Source: Apostichopus japonicus (Eukaryota > Echinodermata > Holothuroidea > Aspidochirotida > Stichopodidae). Taken from it: DNA of 64,000 bases. This document shows, in pieces, positions 60,518 through 64,000 of the stretch (positions are counted from its first letter, which is position 1; each line of letters starts with the position of its first letter). The notes below the pieces were generated by a model, which was not told the origin of the DNA, did no database searches, and was given only the letters and a program-made list of their open reading frames with translations. Position numbers and translations under genes: made by a program. The stretch lies in contig NC_092569.1 in the NCBI RefSeq assembly GCF_037975245.1, positions 27,045,168-27,109,167 on the forward strand, read 5' to 3'.

Positions 60518-60535
60518 CATGACGACCACGCCCCT
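60518..60535 (-). repeat. right terminal inverted repeat of the transposon
   Basis: Read inward, AGGGGCGTGGTCGTCATG; partner of 46351-46368, followed by TTAA at 60536-60539. Confidence 0.85.
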
Positions 60536-63021
60536 TTAAAACAAATGCATAACTTTTATCAGGTTCAATTTTTTGTTTGTTAGAGGTTCGCTGGTGTAAT
60601 CGCCATGGAAAATGTTATCAGTAGTATATTTTGGGAGTGTTTCATTAACTCTGCTTGTAAAGGAAACAAGTGTAAAGGTCGCTTGCTTCAGTTTCGGTTC
60701 AGTGCTTGCAGTGATTCACGTCTGTGCAATAGGTGACACATGATGCACACCTTTATGGAATACAATCTCGTTTCAAGTTGACATTAACGTTATTCTTAAC
60801 GTGCAGTGTTGTTTACATTTGAAACCAACCTTAAAAAGCCCAAACTATCACAACACCGTGTAAAAACCGTTACGGTTATTAAGCAAAGACTTGACAACGG
60901 CAACTTATGGGGAGGGGGAGGGGTGGAATGGAGACAATAAGGACACTTGAAAGCTTCACTCGGAGGCTTCACTATCATAACAATATAGAAGCTTAATATA
61001 GTTTCAAATATCGTGTTTGTAGCAGGAAAACTATACTTTTACGCCGCAAAGGGAAGTTGTGGTTTGAGTTCTTCTGAACGGCCAAAACCGTTCTTTTCAT
61101 ATGGAGTAGATGAAGACAGTACCACTAAACTTTAATCTTAATCGAATGACCATCTGCCCCACTAATTTTATTCTGGACATTCTTTCTTAGCTAGATCAGT
61201 AGATCAGGAATAACTCATGGGGGGAGGAGACTCATAAATACTTCTATGCGATACAACCAAGAAATTGTCGAAACGTCTTCAACATTGTTTCAACAGTTAC
61301 CAAATATAATACATTTTGTGTCAAAGATCCTTAATTCATTTTGACCCCCCACTAACGAATTATCATATTATTCAAACCCCACCCTCCGCTCACTCTACAA
61401 GAAAAAGTGGTTGCACCCCTCACCTAGTAATATATATATATATATAATGAAGACTATATATGGAACTAGGAATCCAATCTCTCATTCTATGGATACGTTA
61501 TTTATTGTGTTGTGATCGAAATGTCGGTTTGATATACAAAATAATTCAACAGAAGTCTGGTGTTATTTAATGTTGAATGGAATAACATCTACCAGAACAT
61601 TAGTGAACTGTCTTAAGTGTTTTAAAGTTAACATGCTAATAAATATCATTTATATGTTATGTTCTTTCAGAAGGTTCTGAAAAGTTTTACCTCAAGTTTA
61701 TTTGCTATAAGAGTACTTATAATTGAGGATGTGTGTTTCCATCAGCTTTCATTACATTGTATGAACAAGAAGCGAAAATCAATGTAAAAAATGGTGAAAG
61801 AAAATACAAATATATCAAAGCTATTTATTTACATGAGTGTCATCATTACGAAAATGGTCATTTAAAAAAAAAACACTATCTATAGTCTTATATAAAAGGA
61901 ATTTCAAGTGAATGTGCATTATTTATATACATAGCGATATGATATGTACAGGATGTCTCTATCTGCGAGTTTAATATTAATGACTTTAAAGATGTCATCT
62001 TGTAAATGGACTATTGTTCAAAGTAGAAATATATATATATATATAATGTACACAATTATATACAGATATATACAAATTCATGAAACCTAAATTAAATGGA
62101 CCGATTAGTTAATGACAAAACAAAAACTGAATTGGAAACTTATCTTTCGGTTGCCATGGGAATTAATTACTACTCTTCAAAATTGTCCAGTTTAAATATT
62201 TCCAAGTTTTGCTTTCAACACCGAGTCTTAACGGAGACGCAAATGTTCAAGTTTTGGACATTTTCCATTTTCCATTATACTAGTCACGAAATGAAGACAT
62301 ACACATCATATACCACCAATGTCTGAAGATAAGATATATCCACCCAAACTAAACTACAATTTTCCTGATTTTGATAACGTTTGAAATGTAAAAAAAAAAT
62401 GAATAATATCACGGTAAGTTGAAATCTCAATGGTATTTATCAGGTTGTATTATATGGATCAGCGTCGTACAAATATCCAAGGGATTAGGATGATTTAGGG
62501 CCAGTAATTGTTTTTATCAACTTAAGGAAAGTTGATCACAGGCATTCACTGATACGAATACTAACTTGCTTGCTACTAATATTCAGTCTCGATTTGGGTA
62601 CTCTAAACATACAGAGAAACGAAACATACTTTTTTGGCACATAACTTGTATAACAAATCCCAAGTGCTAACTAAATCAGCACAGCCAATTTTATGAATTT
62701 AAGCGTGACTAAGGGTATACGATTAATTGCGTATAATGATGTGTGTCTTAACAATCTACCTAAATTGTATCTTTTAAGAGACTACTATAGCATGATTATT
62801 TATGAAAATGCAAAATGAATACTAATGAAAACTGGAGAAAGCAAAAGGCACAATGAGTTAATAATTAATCCTTACAATAATCCCGTCTCAACACTATCCT
62901 ATCCGATGAGACAATGTTCCAAGTCACTAATTAAATACTCGATGATTGCTGGATGAACAGTTATACAACCAAGGATGATTTTAGCCATGCTTTATATCTC
63001 ACAATTCTACCATGTAATTAA

Positions 63022-63904
63022 TCATAGGAAGGGCGTAATGGCTGCTAACGTGATGACAGCAAGGTGTACTCGCAAATGACTGCCATTTGATCCACCTGTT
63101 GGTAAAATTGAACAATGATTAGATGTTATTCTTCAAAGAAATTTACTAGTTGTTAGCAAGCTTTTATATTTACACAATGTCATTTATTTATCAAGAGACG
63201 GTAAAACTATCATAATGAATGAACTTACAAGTATGTCGACAAAACTATAGTTGGTGCATTTGGCATTACAAATACATTTTTTTTTTTACAATTCATATAT
63301 AAAATATTTATTCACGGGCTTCTGTATGTGTTAGCTTTGTTTCCGGTAAACAGTAATACTCATTGGCATTAGAAATAAATCCTATTTATAAATAGAACAA
63401 CATATTGAAGCTTCTGTGTCGTCATGACTTTCAAATTACTGGATGATTATATGTTTGTATTAAATAAGATATCATAGCTTCCGGTTGGATGGGATCTTGG
63501 CATTTGCTTACCTCTTTTAGTAGTAGGATGAACCTTATCTGTTTTACTCCCTAAAGTATTCCTGTGTACATTCTTGTCATTCAATGTCGGCCTAGGCGTG
63601 TTCGTAGTAGTACTACCTGTAGTAGGACTATATATCTTCATCTTCGTCGTTGTCGTCTTTGGAGTGGTTGCTACAGTTGTGGTTGCTACAGTTGTGGTTG
63701 CTACAGTTGTGGTTGTAACAATGTCTTTGACACATTTTGGAATTGAGCCAGACCAATGATAGGTGTCCGTTGCGTCATCCAAAATACACTCAACAAGTGC
63801 ATTATTATTCAAATGGAAACCTTCATCACAGTTATACTCAGCTAACATGGCAGTGTGATTAATCGTGCCGTGGTTAGGCGGTGGCAATTTGGTGCAAAGT
63901 GTTT
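63022..63904 (-). CDS. Gene 5: Ig-CCP-GPI family member, 3' part only
   Basis: The last two exons of a gene that continues past 64000. The CCP/stalk exon (63904-63512, 131 codons, phase 1-1) reads ETLCTKLPPPNHG, YNCDEGF, VECILDD and YHWSGSIPKC, then a Thr-rich stalk with three TTTVA units. The last exon (63095-63022) reads GGSNGSHLRVHLAVITLAAI then TPFL-stop, four or five residues shorter than in genes 3 and 4 because of a TGA at 63024-63022; the hydrophobic tail is still about 15 residues. Signal peptide and Ig exons are expected beyond the window. The exons are intact here. Confidence 0.78.
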
Positions 63905-63978
63905 CTAATGTAAAAAACAAGGAAAAGGTCTTGTCAAATATTTAAAATGTTGGGTGCATGGGTGTAAACCATACCGGT

Positions 63979-64000
63979 ACTCTGGCCGATTGGATTATGG
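63979..64000 (+). mobile_element. tRNA-derived SINE (family S2), start only
   Basis: CTGGCCGATTGGATTATGG, the same box-A region found in the matching introns of genes 3 and 4; cut by the window edge. Confidence 0.5.

Larger units (their letters stand above)
46351..60535. mobile_element. 14.2-kb Kolobok-type DNA transposon carrying extra genes
   Basis: Left end AGAGGCGTGGTCGT and right end, read inward, AGGGGCGTGGTCGT are inverted repeats. TTAA lies at 46347-46350 and 60536-60539. Removing the element and one TTAA restores AAGGGTTAAAACAAATGCAT, equal in length to AAGGGTTTAGAGAAATGCAT in copy A (near 19535), so the ends are exact. Contents in order: a decayed Kolobok-type transposase (+), a minisatellite with a SINE, a BEN-domain gene (+), a second minisatellite, and a P2X7-C/Cys-rich gene (-). 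TTAA targets are typical of Kolobok (and piggyBac); the transposase decides for Kolobok. Several in-frame stops make this copy non-autonomous. Confidence 0.9.
60536..64000. repeat. tandem block Y, copy C, distal piece
   Basis: Resumes the copy A alignment at about 19540 and runs through the gene 5 exons to the window end. The interval 60540-63021 is the 3' flank of gene 5 and has no coding signal. A TA tract lies at 61430-61446 and a candidate minus-strand AATAAA lies near 61823. Confidence 0.88.

Noticed and set aside
46351-60535. Polinton-like element, because of the size of about 14 kb and AG-starting ends
   Set aside because: No capsid, integrase, protease or polymerase B sequence is seen, the terminal repeats are short, and TTAA plus the transposase indicate Kolobok.

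Overview
Metazoan nuclear DNA: AT-rich, gene-poor, intron-rich and full of transposons, microsatellites and minisatellites. No prokaryotic, organellar or rRNA signal is visible. The domain set (Ig-like, CCP/sushi, WSC, EGF) together with Kolobok, hAT-like, Penelope-like and tRNA-SINE repeats suggests an invertebrate, probably an echinoderm-like deuterostome. That assignment is inference and the species is not determined.

Host genes. All recognised host genes lie on the minus strand, and apart from one TM-exon donor of uncertain use (phase 2) their exons join in phase 1. Gene 1 (about 2.3-5.4 kb) encodes signal peptide + EGF + transmembrane segment. Gene 2 (12.9-16.9 kb) encodes signal peptide + WSC + Ig-like domain and looks secreted. 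Genes 3, 4 and 5 are tandem copies of a family with signal peptide + three Ig-like domains + CCP + Thr-rich stalk + hydrophobic tail that looks like a GPI-anchor signal. Gene 4 (32.65-36.67 kb) is complete with six exons and 484 codons. Gene 3 (23.5-24.9 kb) is cut off by a duplication junction. Gene 5 (from 63.0 kb) runs out of the window.

Layout. 0-2.3 kb: hAT-like MITE end, a 165-bp tandem repeat and a Penelope end. 2.3-5.4: gene 1. 6.1-9.4: a 39-bp minisatellite split by a Penelope-like element. 9.4-12.5: no gene seen apart from a 12-bp minisatellite. 12.5-17: gene 2. 17-18.9: a U2-like fragment and foldback repeats. 18.9-64: an array of alternating blocks, Y(A) 18.9-24.94, X 24.94-30.2, Y(B) 30.5-36.9, X' 36.9-42.25 (then nested LINE/hAT/Penelope insertions to 45.75), Y(C) 45.75-46.35 and 60.54-64.0. 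X and X' are almost identical over about 4.2 kb, while the Y copies are older and differ by several insertions.

The most striking object is a 14,185-bp transposon (46351-60535) inserted into Y(C). It has short terminal inverted repeats and a TTAA target duplication confirmed by the uninterrupted paralogue. It carries a decayed Kolobok-type transposase, a BEN-domain gene and, on the other strand, a gene with a Cys-rich motif and a P2X7-type C-terminal zinc-binding domain. Two minisatellites flank the BEN gene.
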